Source: Liolophura sinensis (Eukaryota > Mollusca > Polyplacophora > Chitonida > Chitonidae). Taken from it: a stretch of DNA of 64,000 nt. This document shows, piece by piece, positions 51,621 through 63,589 of this stretch. Location: contig NC_088296.1 in the NCBI RefSeq assembly GCF_032854445.1, positions 14,275,844-14,339,843 on the forward strand, in the 5' to 3' direction. A model generated the notes under the pieces. The model was not told the origin of the DNA, did not search any database, and saw nothing but the letters and a program-made list of their open reading frames with translations. Made by a program: the position numbers and the translations under genes. Numbering within the stretch: the first letter of the stretch is position 1; each line of letters begins with the position of its first letter.

Positions 51621-52379
51621 AAAAACACGGAATATAATTTACGTGAATCACTTCAACATGGAAGTTTGGAATTCGAACTCTTTTATCGCTAAAGTTAACA
51701 AAGACCTAGTGTGTCAAGTGGCCTGTCAAAAATGTTAGCTGTCTAAAAGTTGGAGAAGATTAACGACGGAGGAAATTGATAAGTTTAACTTTTTTGAACT
51801 TAAAAATTTTCTAAAGGAAAGAGGTGTTATTTGAGCCTCTGGAACACGGTGAGACAAGTGGTTGGTAAAAAAATGTCAGTGAAAGTAGCATTTTTTTCAC
51901 AAGTCACATGGAGAACTGTTTGTACCTTCAATGAAAAAAAGAGTTCGAAGTCGACAATTTGTACATAGAGATTAATATGACGGTACTTGCTCCGCCACGT
52001 TTTATAGGGTTGCCTTGGAGGCCTCATTATGTCACTCGTCGATTAAATTCGCAAGCTTACATAGCTCGTTATAGATGTTAAATTGTACCACGGCACGTGA
52101 ATATGGGTGTCAGGATAAATCCGTGTGTTAGACAGACTGTAAAATAAACTTTGTTTTGATCGTTATACCAGGTACATCGATAGCGTTGAAAAATTCGTAA
52201 AACAAAATAATATGTCTGTGCATTTTTTGAATATTATTGTGTCTTAAATAACACCACAGGATTTTAGTTAATCTAGACCGGTGACGGCCAATAAATTGCA
52301 TTTTATATAATTCTGCTAGAGCTCTTATGCTAGGGGTCGTATTAAATGCTGCAATTTTAAGAATTTATACGAAGAGTTA

Positions 52380-52480
52380 GAATAAAACACAGGACGTATT
52401 TCCACGGTTACGTGTGACCATCTGCCCGTTATCACTGCTACGGTTTTACACGCTATGCTGTAAGTCTTTTGTATGTAGGC
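52380..52480 (+). repeat. Dispersed repeat, copy 2
   Basis: Matches 29560-29700 (GACGTATTTCCACGGTTACG, ACGGTTTTACACGCTATGCT). Family unknown. Confidence 0.5.
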
Positions 52481-53726
52481 TTGTCTGTCTTACGACTGCA
52501 GCTGCATGTTTTCACCTGTTCGGGTTTTGAAACAAAATTGCTTAGCCATCAGAGCAAAATATGTATGTGCATACACATAGGTGTAAAAGTAGGACTTTTC
52601 TAATATGGAGAAATGATAGAATAGAAAACAAATATTTACAAAACTGCTCTCGGATTACAGAGGTGACCACAGTAGAGGTTAATTTGTTTTTATTCAACTT
52701 ATACTTGCATATATTAGTTGTGCGATGAGCCTAGAACCAAATTATTGTCAATAGCTTAGGCAACTATTTTTGAAGTGGAGAAAAACGAGTTTTTTTATGT
52801 AGATACCATATGAAATTTTTTCGTCTTGCTCCTTACATGTATTTTCAAATTTCGTTCTTCGATTGACTAGGCGTGTAATCATTTATGGGCGAAACAGTTA
52901 AACAGCTACTTTTTTTTTACTGTGGTAGTGTGTATTTATTGCTTAAACCAATACAAGAATATTAACTGAATACAGAGGGTTTATATTCTAGTGCTGTTAC
53001 ATTCTCGTGTGGTGTTGCGTTAACTTACGTGCTTCGTAATCTCATGACATAGGCTGAAATCCGAATCTTGTCACAGTGCATCTACATTTATCAGCGAACT
53101 CTGGTTAGTTAAGTTGGTTTGGAAATGCATTACCATTTCTTCTTTTTCTGCATGGTGTCGCCACATTATGGCTGAGATATTGCCGATTTGGCGTTAAGCC
53201 ATAGTCATTCATTCATACTTTTTCTGTACCGACCACAAAAATCGTCCAGGCAAAGCTTTTCTGGATATGCCTGTTTATAGCTTATGGAAAATGATATGCT
53301 CTAAATATCTTATAGACTAAATATGTATTGTGTGGAAATCACACTTCTTGAAAACTGATTCAGATATTGGAGTGTGGATGCATAACTATGAAGGCAGAGA
53401 GATTATCTCCTGTGGAGACAAAAGCACGGGTAAATTTGAGGGCTTTTTGTCATATTTAAATGTACAACAGCTTGTGCGATTGATTATATATTCACCCATA
53501 ATGTTTGGTTAACTTTCTTGCATGTGACACTTTTCTCTTTCTTCCCTCCTCCCATAAATCAGCGTAAAACATTTTGTTGTAATTCTTATGAATGAAATAA
53601 AATTAAAAACTTGTTTGGTCTGCTTAACTTCAGTCACGTCTATAGCATTGTTTACAATGTACCACATTGCCACGAGGAGCAACTCTGCCATGCAAACGTC
53701 CTTCCATATTCTTATTCTTTACAGCC

Positions 53727-54199
53727 AGTACAATAGAGTAAGTCGAGGATCAACTTCCACAAATGAGCCAGTAGAACACAGTACGTTTGTGATCCAACTT
53801 CACAAATCAATCGGTGCAACACAGTACGTTGAGGATCCACTTCCACAAATCAACCAGTACAACAGGGTACGTCTGTGATCCACTTCCACAAATCAACCAG
53901 TACAACACACTACGTTTGTGATCCACGTCCACTAATCAGCCAAAACAACACCGTACGTTGAGGATCCACTTCCATAAATCAGCCTCTACAACAGGGTACG
54001 TTTGTGATCCACGTCCATAAATCAACCAGTACGACACAGTACGTTTGTGACACACGTCCACGAATTAACCAGAACAACACAGTATGTTTGTGATCCACGT
54101 CCACAAATCAGCCAGAACAACACACTACTTTGAGAATCCACTTCCACAAATCAGCCAGAACATCACAATACGTTGAAGGTCCACTCCCACAAATCAGTG
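53727..54199 (+). repeat. 43-bp minisatellite, about 11 units
   Basis: Unit of the form CACTTCCACAAATCAACCAG followed by TACAACACAGTACGTTTGTGATC. Alternating GTTTGTGATC and GTTGAGGATC variants suggest a higher-order pattern. Confidence 0.9.
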
Positions 54200-55800
54200 T
54201 ATATATATTACTCACAACTGGTAGTCAAAATCCTCACAATAAGCAGAACCTGACTCAAAGTTCAAACTGCGTCAGCTTTTCTCATAAAAATGGAAGAAGC
54301 CTCAGATAAATGACTATTCGAAACTGTATCCGAAAATTTCTTTATTCACTGTTGTTAACTGAACTAAATGTAATTAAGATCACAGGCAGACAAATCGGCG
54401 GATCGTTAGTTGGGTTTTATGGAACATAATGACAATGGATAGCCAATAACGTCGTGCAACTTGCTCTAAGCCTCCTGACCTACAGGTCTGAAGGACAATA
54501 CTAGTGAGCTGTAATCATATGATGCACGCAAGTCCTTGTGCACGAGAAAACAAATCTGACATGAAACACATGTTATACCACCGGTGATTTAGGGTGTTAA
54601 AGTTCTTACATACGTAAGTGAAGATACTGTTAAATATAATTTAAAAGTTTTTTCTAACGACGCCTAAGTCTTAATCTGTATATACATGTATGTTCATTCC
54701 CTTTAACTCAGCACTTAGCGCTCGCTTGAAATGCTCATTTCAACTTCTTGAGTTCACAAGTCATTGTTGAAACCAGTTTTAATTCTTGGCTTAAGGCAAA
54801 GCCAGCTTCGTGAAATAGATCCTAGCATACAGATAGCTTCTTTAGTCATACCACCTACAACCCTGGGATTGTATAAGCATTAAACGCCTTCTCTGTAAAT
54901 ACCTGTAAGAACCGTTATCATGAAACTGCTGTTATAACTGTCTATTTGGAGTTGCATTTCGGATTTGAAATCCAACTGATATTTCCAGCTATTTCCATAA
55001 CTAATATTACCATTCATATCATCTTATTGTAAACCTATGTGAACTGATACAATAATCAAGACATGGGTACAAAATGCGTCATGCAAGAATTTCTTCTCAT
55101 TCTGCATTTGCTTTCTATTAACATTTTTAAGAAACCCGTGTCTGACTCAAATTGAAATGAGGCCGTAATTGACAGGTTATCTTTGATCATTTGTCGATTA
55201 TCACTCTGTTGTCGCTGCTCTGCATGCAAGGGAGATAACTTCTTCCATACGGTATCACCAACTGAATGTTTGCTCATCCCATATTTTAGGCACTTATGCC
55301 AGTGTCATATAAACTCCATTATAGGCGGTTATAGCAAAACTGATTTTGTTAAGTAAAGAAACTGAGTAGTGTGCTGTTTTAGAGTCTGCTTGCGAGCTTT
55401 TGGAATAGAACTGACCCATGCAAACTGAAATGAGGCCGAAGTTCACCGGTTCCAGGTTAACTATCACACTGTTGTCGCTGCTCTGTATGCCGTAAATCTT
55501 ATATTCCATTCCGTCCTACAACATATTGATTTGGATTTGGCTGTTGGAATTAACACTGTTGTCAAAACAATTACGTCAGCAATTACGTTAAGTAAGTTAG
55601 TGGTTGGGGGTGGGGGTGGGGGTGATTAACAGGAAGAACAGAACATATTTAAATGCAATTTACAGATTATTATAACACAACAATTTTCTATAGGTTTACT
55701 ACGGTGCTTAAGTCTCGCCATTCTCGTGTGTGAGTAGGTGAGTGTTTTCTTCACGTCTTACTTTTTTTAAAAACGGCCAGTTTTTTAACTGGTCAATTTT
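54200..55800. other. Intergenic, no recognised gene
   Basis: Contains two related stretches (about 55130-55270 and 55380-55510) sharing CAAATTGAAATGAGGCCG/CAAACTGAAATGAGGCCG and GTTGTCGCTGCTCTGYATGC, 240 bases apart, and a G-rich run (GGGGGTGGGGGTGGGGGTG at 55606-55624). Confidence 0.5.
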
Positions 55801-55802
55801 TA

Positions 55803-56080
55803 ACCGGCCCCGTTAGTACAATTGATAGAGCGTTCGCTTCGGCTTGGGGTTCAGCATGAAGGGTATCGTGCAACTACTGGTTGACCCGTATCAGTATAAC
55901 GGCTCGTGCGCGACGGCTTACTTGCTTTCGGCAAGTTGTCTCAGTGAAGCAGCACTAGATAAAAGAGTAGTGGAAATCCGCCCTGCATCGAATATACACG
56001 CTAAGGACTCCTTCGTCGTCATATGAATAATTGTTAAGTACCTTAAACCCCAAACCCTCACTCACTCAGTTTTTCAGCCA
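55803..56080 (+). repeat. SINE family B copy, plus strand
   Basis: GGCCCCGTTAGTACAATTGA, TAGAGCGTTCGCTTCGGC head, AAAAGAGTAGTGGAAATCCG body and AACCCTCACTCACTCAG tail. It forms an inverted pair with 56105-56375. Confidence 0.75.
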
Positions 56081-56104
56081 TATGAAAGAATGAGTTCTTA
56101 GAGT

Positions 56105-56375
56105 GTATGTAATATGCCTCCATGTTGCAGGACGGATTTCCACCGCTCTTTTATCTAGTGCTGCTTCACTGAGACGCCTTGCGGATTGTCAGTAAGACGC
56201 CCCGCCCTAGCCGTTATCCTGGTACGAATCAACCAGTCGTTGCACTATCCCCTTCATGCTGAACGCCAAGATACCACTTTCTATTTTAAGGTCTTAGGTG
56301 TGACTTGACCCAGAATTCACCCCAAAGAGGACGCTCTACCAGCTGTGCTGTCGGGGCTGATCTTTTCGTATGGAA
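56105..56375 (-). repeat. SINE family B copy, minus strand
   Basis: GGATTTCCACCGCTCTTTTA, CTAGTGCTGCTTCACTGAGA and GACGCTCTACCAGCTGTGCT are the reverse complement of the same family. The tails of the two copies face each other. Confidence 0.75.
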
Positions 56376-56980
56376 ATACAAGTGTTCCACGGCGACAACC
56401 TCTGGATCACTACTTCAGTGATCAAACCGGGTTGATGTAGCATTTGTGATCAGAATGTGAGGTTTTCAAGGAATGCAACATTTTAGATTGTATTCTAATG
56501 TGAAAAACGGTGGTATGAAATTTTCTGGCTGGAGATCAAAGGTTTTAAGAATTTGGCCTTATCTACATTGGACACATGTTTCGAAACAGATATTCGATAA
56601 CAAGGTGTCAACGAAAGTTGACATTCTCCGTCAACAATCCGAGGACAGGAACCACTAAATCACTAAGCAAAACCTCAGGTTGGAAAGTCTGATTGATCCA
56701 AGGAGAGCCAGTCAAAAGGTTTCTAAGATGACGTATAAACGCAAGGAATGTACAGGGAGAATAAATTAAACATGGTTCCGAACTGTGTTCATCAGGTTGT
56801 CCTTTGGCAAAGTTACTGTAAACTTTCCCACGTGTGACATACAAACTTGTTCGCCGTATTGATAAGGACAATAGGAACGTAAGGCTGCAAACTGCTTTAC
56901 GAAAGCTGTCAACCGTTTACTGTCAAGACGGCCAAAGAGACAATGAAGTAAATAATTAATGGCTTTGATTTGATTTGATT
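56376..56980. other. Intergenic, no recognised gene
   Basis: No repeat family or ORF I can support. Confidence 0.4.
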
Positions 56981-56984
56981 GATT

Positions 56985-57110
56985 GATTGGTGTTTTACGC
57001 TTATTTCACTTACGCGACGGCGACCAGCATTATGGTAGGGGAAGCCTACAACCACCCGCCATTTGCTACCAGACATTTGCACGTACAGCCGAAAAGAAAA
57101 AAACGAACGG
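56985..57110 (-). repeat. SINE fragment (AATCAAAT-tailed family)
   Basis: GATTGGTGTTTTACGCTTAT, TTCACTTACGCGACGGCGAC and CAGCATTATGGTAGG in minus orientation. The GTACTCAAGAATA block is deleted. Confidence 0.65.
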
Positions 57111-57984
57111 ATCAGGTGTGGCTATTTTAAGCCATTCAGAGCAATTCTGAATATCATAGATTACATATTGAGAAACAGAACTTCCAACGTAAAGGCAGTT
57201 TGATATCTAAATTTTATGTCAGCATAACGATTTTCAGTGAAAAGACGTGGAAAACCCCTCAAGGCTATTATACTTTAGAGGAAGACAAAAAGTCGTTATT
57301 ACAAACAAAAATATTGCATTTCCATACATAGAAAATTTTCATACGCGCACTTCATGATACAGTTAAACAAACTGTTTCTGTCAAAACAGGCGAATCATTT
57401 TCGACAAAACTGCACCTTTGGATTAGTATTATTTCTAATATTCGGCGTTCTAAAAGATGATGAAAAATGGTGGGATAATTATATGCATACAAAAACAAAA
57501 GCTGGTAAAATGATATAGCTGACATTAAGACGTAAGTTTAAACTCCAGGTGTGTCATTCAGATCAAAAAATAGAAACTTCACGACTTATTCGCTTCAATG
57601 CCAACACACCCACTCGTCCTTTCGCAGTTAAACATCAGCACTGCTGCATAAACACTGTGCGCAATGACACAAATAGTTGACTTCTCTTCCTTATTTACCA
57701 TCTTGTTGGGCAAATTCAACTCCGCAACAAAAGTGTATCTCATTAGAGTACAACGCGGCAAATTATGAACAGTATCTACTATTATTATTTCTGTTATTAC
57801 ATTACAACAATACACGCATGCATATATTTAAGCCGATGACGTAACGGTAAACTAACGGTACAAGTAGTAGTACAAAAAAAAAACGGACATTTACGCGGGT
57901 GAAAAGGACTGTCCGTTCCTTGGACTTAAACTTTCATAGCTGGATTGAAGTAGACTGGTGTGAAACTGGCTGGCGTGTTCTCAC

Positions 57985-58090
57985 GCTTGGGCGCCTTCAA
58001 CATCTTGACATGTGATGGGCCTTTCCAGCTGGGGAGTTGAACCAACGGTCCACGCTTCAACCACTAGACTAAAGGACAATTCCCTCCAGT
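57985..58090 (-). repeat. tRNA-like SINE head or tRNA pseudogene
   Basis: The minus strand reads TCCTTTAGTCTAGTGGTTGA (A box) and CGTTGGTTCAACTCCCC (B box) about 30 bases apart, resembling tRNA-Glu/Asp-type genes. The acceptor stem does not close and an extended 3' part follows, so I call it a SINE or pseudogene. Confidence 0.5.
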
Positions 58091-58099
58091 CATAAATTG

Positions 58100-58290
58100 T
58101 GGCTGATCTACCAGCCAGATCAAGGCAGACTTACCAGTCAGTTACAAAGAGATTCACTGGCCAGATTCATAGGCAGATCTACCTGACAGATGCAGAAAGA
58201 TTAACCAGCCTTTTACAGACAGATCTACAAACCACCTGCAGACAGATCGACAAGCCACTGATAGACACATCGACAGGTACAGGCAGATTG
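58100..58290 (+). repeat. Degenerate CAGACAGATCTAC minisatellite
   Basis: Repeated variants of TTACAGACAGATCTACAAAC and AGATTCACTGGCCAG with irregular spacing. Related units recur at about 59100-59660 (TTACAGACAGACTGATCTAC). Confidence 0.55.
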
Positions 58291-58579
58291 TATCTTCCAG
58301 CCCTCCGACAATTGTACCATAAATCTTACGTCATTCCAACATTTTCATGGTCCTGTGGGAGAATCTTTCGACCCCGCGGGAGATTTTCTTGATCTAGCGG
58401 GAGATCAGCAATCCTCAGTGTGTTATGCAGGAAGGATTTAGCATTACACTGAAGGGACTGGGACCATATGAGTTAATGAGATATTTCTCTCATATTAAAC
58501 TGTACATGTGGATGACGGTTAGGTAGAAATTCCAGCACACATAACTGTTGTAATATTTTAATGTACTGAAAACCGTTTC

Positions 58580-58720
58580 CTTTCTACAGCCGTGTCAACA
58601 AATCGGCAAGAGTTATTCCCCTTGAAAATTCCTCTCACAAACAGCATTGCCTTTTGTGATGAAATATTTGATTATTTTACTGCATACATGTGAATAAATG
58701 GATTTTACTGTTTAGTATTC
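58580..58720 (+). repeat. Dispersed repeat shared with 20876-20990
   Basis: CTACAGCCGTGTCAACAA and TTATTCCCCTTGAAAATTCC as in the copy near the Polinton right end. Unknown family. Confidence 0.5.
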
Positions 58721-59757
58721 GAATTGAAAAACAAATCTTCTATTATCCTGTTCTTGCTAACTCACAAAAATCGTCAGATTGGGTTTTTATCCAAGGGTTA
58801 TATTGGAACGATTCAGACTGGAAATATATTTGATGTTCAAAATCGAATAACTGCCTCAAATAGTTGACTGGACTATCGAGAGTTAATTCATTTTTCTCTA
58901 GTGGTGTCTCCCAAAATACCCGAGGTCAGTATCGGTCTCATACGCTACCAACATATAAAAATTTGACTTTTTTATATAAAAAAGATTAATTGGTGATAAA
59001 AAGTGCAAATAATTTATCCTCGAATCTCTAGAGATCAAGAGAATGGTTTTAAAAGTATGCATCTATGCAACACAAAAAGTCTAATTGCGTCAATTTTTTA
59101 GCATGTGCGTGATTACAGACAGATATGGTAGTCAGTTACAAACACCTTCGCCAACCTGTTAGAGACAGGTGTTGACCCGCCAGGCAGTTATTTATTGACA
59201 GTGTGTTAGCTGGCAAATGGTCCTACATCTCCGTGAAACACGACCTATTTTATCTCAGATAAGGTTTCATTCAACTGTTCATGTAAATGCATAAATAGTA
59301 GCAAATTACACGACCCTGCAAACATTTAACCTTAACAATTAACATACATCTATGATAACATTAAAGCAATCCACCAGCCCGTTACAGACTGATGGCCCGG
59401 TTAGTTTCAGTCCAATTTACCACATGTTTACAGACAGACCCATTTGTCAGACATTTGCAGACACACTAATCGACAAATCATTTACAGACAGACTGATCTA
59501 CAAGTTAGTTGTTCACCAGTCAGACATAAGCTAATGGATAAGACAATTACAGAGATACATGTGCCTATATACTGGTATCAGACATTTACAAAGTGATCTA
59601 TTAAACATTTACAGACATCCATAAACTGACTGACAAAACAGACATTTACAGACACAATGATCTAACAGGACGTTGGAGACTTGCATTCAAGTTCCTTACG
59701 AAAGTAACTTAATCCCTTTTCACTTCGAAAACCATTTTTTTAGCCTCATTCCCAGCT

Positions 59758-60000
59758 TTGTTTCAGGTCCATATGATTAGCTCTACAAAAAGTACAAAAA
59801 ATAGGACGGACTCATGCAAAGAGAAGCAGTCAACAATTTTCAATGATGTCAGACAGACAAACAGTATGTTCTTGGTGACAGAGCGAAATCAGTATCATAA
59901 ATCGTGTTCCATGCTAGGATGCAAGGTATATAAAGACAGGGCACCTGGATGCTCTCTCCACATTTACTTACAAGAGAATTATACTCACTGTAAAACTTAA
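59758..60000 (+). CDS. Orphan 80-codon ORF, unrecognised
   Basis: An AG acceptor-like CAGCTTTGTTTCAG ends at 59766, and the frame VHMISSTKSTKNRTDSC continues to a stop at 60000 with five cysteines but no EGF spacing. It directly precedes a diverged copy of the receptor intron cassette. Phase 1, used by the receptor exons, is closed by a stop soon after the AG. It may be a decayed exon or chance. Confidence 0.15.
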   Translation: MFQVHMISSTKSTKNRTDSCKEKQSTIFNDVRQTNSMFLVTERNQYHKSCSMLGCKVYKDRAPGCSLHIYLQENYTHCKT

Positions 60001-60009
60001 GAAACCTGG

Positions 60010-60245
60010 AGAAAAGGCGTTTGCTAGAAAAACCTTGTCACGCCGGTTTCTGCAGAAATGAGTGGTGACCATTTTATAACACACAGGATCTAACGAATGC
60101 CACAAAACGAGATGGGCACACGCCATATTCAGGACCCTTCAGTGTTTTGCTACCCAAAGATGTCGGCGAACGAGGAAACCATTTTGGTCTTTGTAACAAT
60201 GTAGATCCAGATGAGATATACCATCTGTTTAGTCTATTGTTGCCT
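60010..60245 (+). repeat. Diverged copy of receptor intron cassette
   Basis: GGATCTAACGAATGCCACAA, ACACGCCATATTCAGGACCC and GAGGAAACCATTTTGGTCTT follow the same order as 28645-28800 and 34275-34430, which lie between EGF exon types a and b of the receptor. It suggests another receptor-like copy once extended here. Confidence 0.65.
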
Positions 60246-61294
60246 TTAAATCCATCAAAAGCGAATATATATACTTCACTGCTTTTGCAACATATGGATT
60301 GTCTCCCACGGGACATTGGCGCCTGGAATGGGACAGGGAAAACTGAACTTACCTGAATGCGGAAACGCTACACAATTTCCGGAACATAACCATTTTCTCG
60401 CTGGGCCGTCCATAAGATCCAGTAGTGTTTTCTTTGTGATAATTGTGAGCACTGGACTTCAATCAGTTGGCTGGCCAGTTCACGATTCCTGGATTTGTGC
60501 GTGTTCGCGATTTGACAGTGACGTGACTGTCAACCAACGTTGGAAGCCATTGATGGAGCGTTCTTTGCAGTACTTTCGGTCTTATAGTTAACTTTTTTGG
60601 TTACGTATTTAGACTACGCTTAAGGCTTAGATTGCAGTTAAAATAAAGTTGCGTGAGATGTGAAAGTGAATTCTTGACGGACAGTCATCCTCTGACCTTT
60701 TTGACATTTTGGACTTTTTTTGACAGCTTGTTTTGGGAGTATTTCGTAACGTAACTGAGGCGCTTACTGAGGCGATTTGGAATTGCTTTATATGAACGCG
60801 AGTGCACTTTGGGCACCTAAAACCAGTTTTGAACTAACCATGTACTAATCAGTCAGTGAGTCAGCCATACCTTCATCTATCCATTCTTTTTCCGATGTCT
60901 TAGTTTCACTTTCAGGTCAAGAGTATAAGTTACTATAGCAACCAGTGAACCCTGGGATAATCCACCGGAAACTCCACACCGGAGGGACAGTTACCCCTTG
61001 TGGATGAGGACAAAACGATTGATTATCTGTGTGTAACGGGTAAATATAAAATCGGTCCGTGATCGTTCGCGCGTGTTCAGCATCAGTCATCACACTCTTA
61101 TATCCCAACGAGCAACAATCCATTTGTTGCCCCACCTGTTGCAAATCTTTCCCCTCCTTGAGGCGAGCCTTATTGTCAGTTACACAAAATATCTTCTTTT
61201 TTAAGGATTAGAACCAGTCCATCAGTTTCAAAGTTGCTTTGAACTATAGCAGTTTTGAAGTTAGCTGTCTTCTGAAAGAAAACAGATTCTAACA
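60246..61294. other. Intergenic, no recognised gene
   Basis: Short ORFs only, without recognisable domains. Confidence 0.4.
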
Positions 61295-61426
61295 ATGCTA
61301 TCTTACATGTATATCATATCAAAAAGTCATTATGAAGTGAAGCTGCAAGGGTTTGTCTACATCCAGGTGAAAATGCATCTTTTACCACAATACTGGATAA
61401 ACAAGAAGTTACAATTGGTGGTTAGT

Positions 61427-61663
61427 GGCGTGTCTTTGCTGCAGTCATATTATATGGAACAACAAAGGAAAGGTGAGTCAGTAGCAATGTGGAGTTGTAG
61501 ACTAGAGAACACAATTCAACAAGCTAAGCGAAAAGCACCTCTGGGTGAGAGACAGATGCTTCGCATGCTTAGAACTAAATTTTGGATAGGTTTACAAAAT
61601 GAAAGCTTAAAGACTGCTACTAGACATATATTTAATTCGGATATCTCTTATAATGAGTAAATT
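61427..61663 (+). pseudogene. Gag capsid-like fragment
   Basis: The frame continuing to the stop at 61658-61660 carries YYMEQQRKGESVAMWSCRLE and the RQMLRMLRTKFWIGLQNESL segment. This is the pattern of the retrotransposon gag capsid C-terminal half, where a Gly-Glu-Ser motif precedes a helix. The upstream part is missing. Confidence 0.5.
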
Positions 61664-61908
61664 ATAAACTTGATTTGGATATTTTCTATATCATCTTATA
61701 ATCTGTTACTTGAAATTCGAGCAGTGGAGAAAGAGTTGCTGGTTGTAGATCAGTAAATCAAAAAGATGTCCACCGAGCTTCAATAGTAACTATAACCGCA
61801 ACGCAGTTTCGGCCGGGGTAAACGTCGTTCGTTGTCGTAGATATTACTGTACACTGTGAAGTGGGAGACAGCATAACAATATCTAAATCCACAACGGCTT
61901 CGGGAAGT

Positions 61909-61988
61909 CATTGACAGTGCAGCAGAAACGTATAGTCAACATACTATATATAGTATGTTGACTATACGTTTCTGCTGCACTGTCAATG
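61909..61988. repeat. Perfect 80-bp palindrome
   Basis: The 40 bases 61909-61948 (starting CATTGACAGTGCAGCAGAAA) are followed without spacer by their exact reverse complement (61949-61988). It lies inside the retroelement remnant. Transcribed, it would form a 38-40 bp hairpin. Confidence 0.97.
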
Positions 61989-61989
61989 T

Positions 61990-62770
61990 GCAGATGCCGT
62001 CTAACTTCATGTTAAAGCAATAAGATTACTTCTATTTCCGAAAAAAAAAACGGTGCTGTCAGATAAACGCTTATGAAGTAAAAACTATTGACAGTTGGCA
62101 TAGTGCAGAAAGAGTATGTCTACAATTTGGTGCAAGTTTCATGTTTGTGGCTTCTGTAGTTCTCGAGTTACAGGTCATTGAAATTACCTAAATAAGTATT
62201 AGTTTTTTTGACTATATCTCAAAAATAAAAATACAAAGACATGCAAAAAATTAAAAACAGATTCGGAATCAGGGGCGCAGAATACATCAGACTACGTTCA
62301 AAAAATTTGAATTTTCAAAACTATGTGACGTCACTTCGACCAATGGCGGGCTTCCAAAGCTTTTACCGGAAGTAACGACGTTCTGAAACTTATTGCAGCT
62401 TCTAACGATCTACCTGCAATCCTAATTTCAAAACAGTCAGTTCAGTGGTTTTTGAGAAGATGTTAAAATGATTTCATATAAAATCCAATATGGTTGCGAA
62501 AGCACGAGGCGGGGAAAAATCGGAGTCCGTGGTGCACAACTTCGGACATCGGGGAATAACACTGCAAACATTTCAGGTCAATCGGTCAAGGGGTCTAGGC
62601 TGTAGGCGGTTCACAAAATCGAAATAATAATGATAATAATCCAAACAATTGCAATAGGTGTCCCACAGGACTTCCTGCGAGGACCCCTAATTAGTGGTGA
62701 TGGGAACGAGGCTCAGTTATAATCGATCGAAGAACGGTTGGAGGGCCTTTAGAACAAGTCTAACGAAACT
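61990..62770. other. Non-coding insertion inside retroelement
   Basis: AT-rich, with GGTCAATCGGTCAAGGGGTC, an ATAATAATGATAATAAT stretch and GACTTCCTGCGAGGACCCCT, likely the 3' end of some dispersed transposon. No ORF. Confidence 0.45.
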
Positions 62771-62843
62771 GTTCCCATGGATTTCTTGTCCCAAATACTT
62801 GAGCGCCTGGACTTAATAGAAAAACGCATGCCTGACAACACTC

Positions 62844-63340
62844 GTGGTGTGGTCGTGTCCGAAACCTATCTTCAACGGAGCCCAATTTAAACGAATAACT
62901 ACCTCCCCCACCGGACGGATTAGGGGTCGTTCTTCAGAGTGGCAAGTCATTGGCAAGTCAAACGAATCCAGTATAATTGTTAATGGTAAACACTGTAAGG
63001 GTTTATTAGACACTGACTCAATGGTTACTACTGTTTCTTTTTTTTATATTAACCATTTGAAAGCTGTTAGGTTGGGGTCTCTTGAAAAGTTAACATTAGA
63101 TATCCGTGGAGCGGGAGGAGATAGCCTTCCTTACCATAGATATATAGAAGTTTTGTTAGGAGCTCAAGGCGGAAGGAGAAGAATTGTAGCACCTGCGCTC
63201 GTGGTTCCAGATAGCAATTATAACAATCATGTTCCGATGATTGTCAGGACAAGTATCATTAAATTGTTTGTAGATAAGGTACGCAATCGTGGTGGCGGCC
63301 CACGGTGTCTCCCTGCGAAAGTTTTGGAGACTGGAGGCCT
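62844..63340 (+). pseudogene. Retroelement aspartic protease, active-site variant
   Basis: The frame from 62844 contains SIIVNGKHCKGLLDTDSMVT. LLDT followed by S-x-V-T matches the retroviral-type protease flap and active site, but the canonical Asp-Thr-Gly reads Asp-Thr-Asp (residues 56-58). ALVVPDSNYNNHVPMIVRT follows, where the family has its Ile-Leu-Gly/Thr-Asn region. The Gly change should abolish activity. A (GT)n run at 63398-63421 is translated as Cys-Val repeats in the tail of this frame. Confidence 0.55.
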
Positions 63341-63589
63341 GGTAGGAATGTTCGAGCCACAAGCTGTCGAGCAGCCTGTATTCAGCCCGACCAAGAGGTG
63401 TGTGTGTGTGTGTGTGTGTGTACAGGGGCTTGTTGGGAATCCCCAAAAGGTATCTCAACCACTGAGATTACTTAGAGATTTTGACAGAAAATTATGGAAA
63501 AGTGGACTTTTTTCGCAAGACCTGTAAAAATAATGGTTCCCAAACATGCCATTGATCTTACCAGCTGTATTTTGTTTTGCAGAGGCTGA

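Larger units (their letters stand above)
51000..53726. other. 3' flank of receptor gene, no recognised gene
   Basis: Holds the presumed 3' UTR (to about 51640), the dispersed repeat at 52380-52480, and a SINE-like 3' end at 53145-53212 (ATTATGGCTGAGATATTGCC, then GGCGTTAAGCCATAGTCATT). No coding signal that I trust. Confidence 0.5.

Noticed and set aside
53727-54199. CRISPR-like array
   Set aside because: It is a 43-bp tandem minisatellite without spacers in eukaryotic DNA.
55606-55624. G-quadruplex at GGGGGTGGGGGTGGGGGTG
   Set aside because: Only three long G runs are present, so an ordinary four-run quadruplex is not assured; left as a G-rich tract.
57985-58090. Functional tRNA gene on the minus strand
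   Set aside because: A and B boxes are present but the acceptor stem and anticodon arm do not fold properly; a SINE or pseudogene is more likely.
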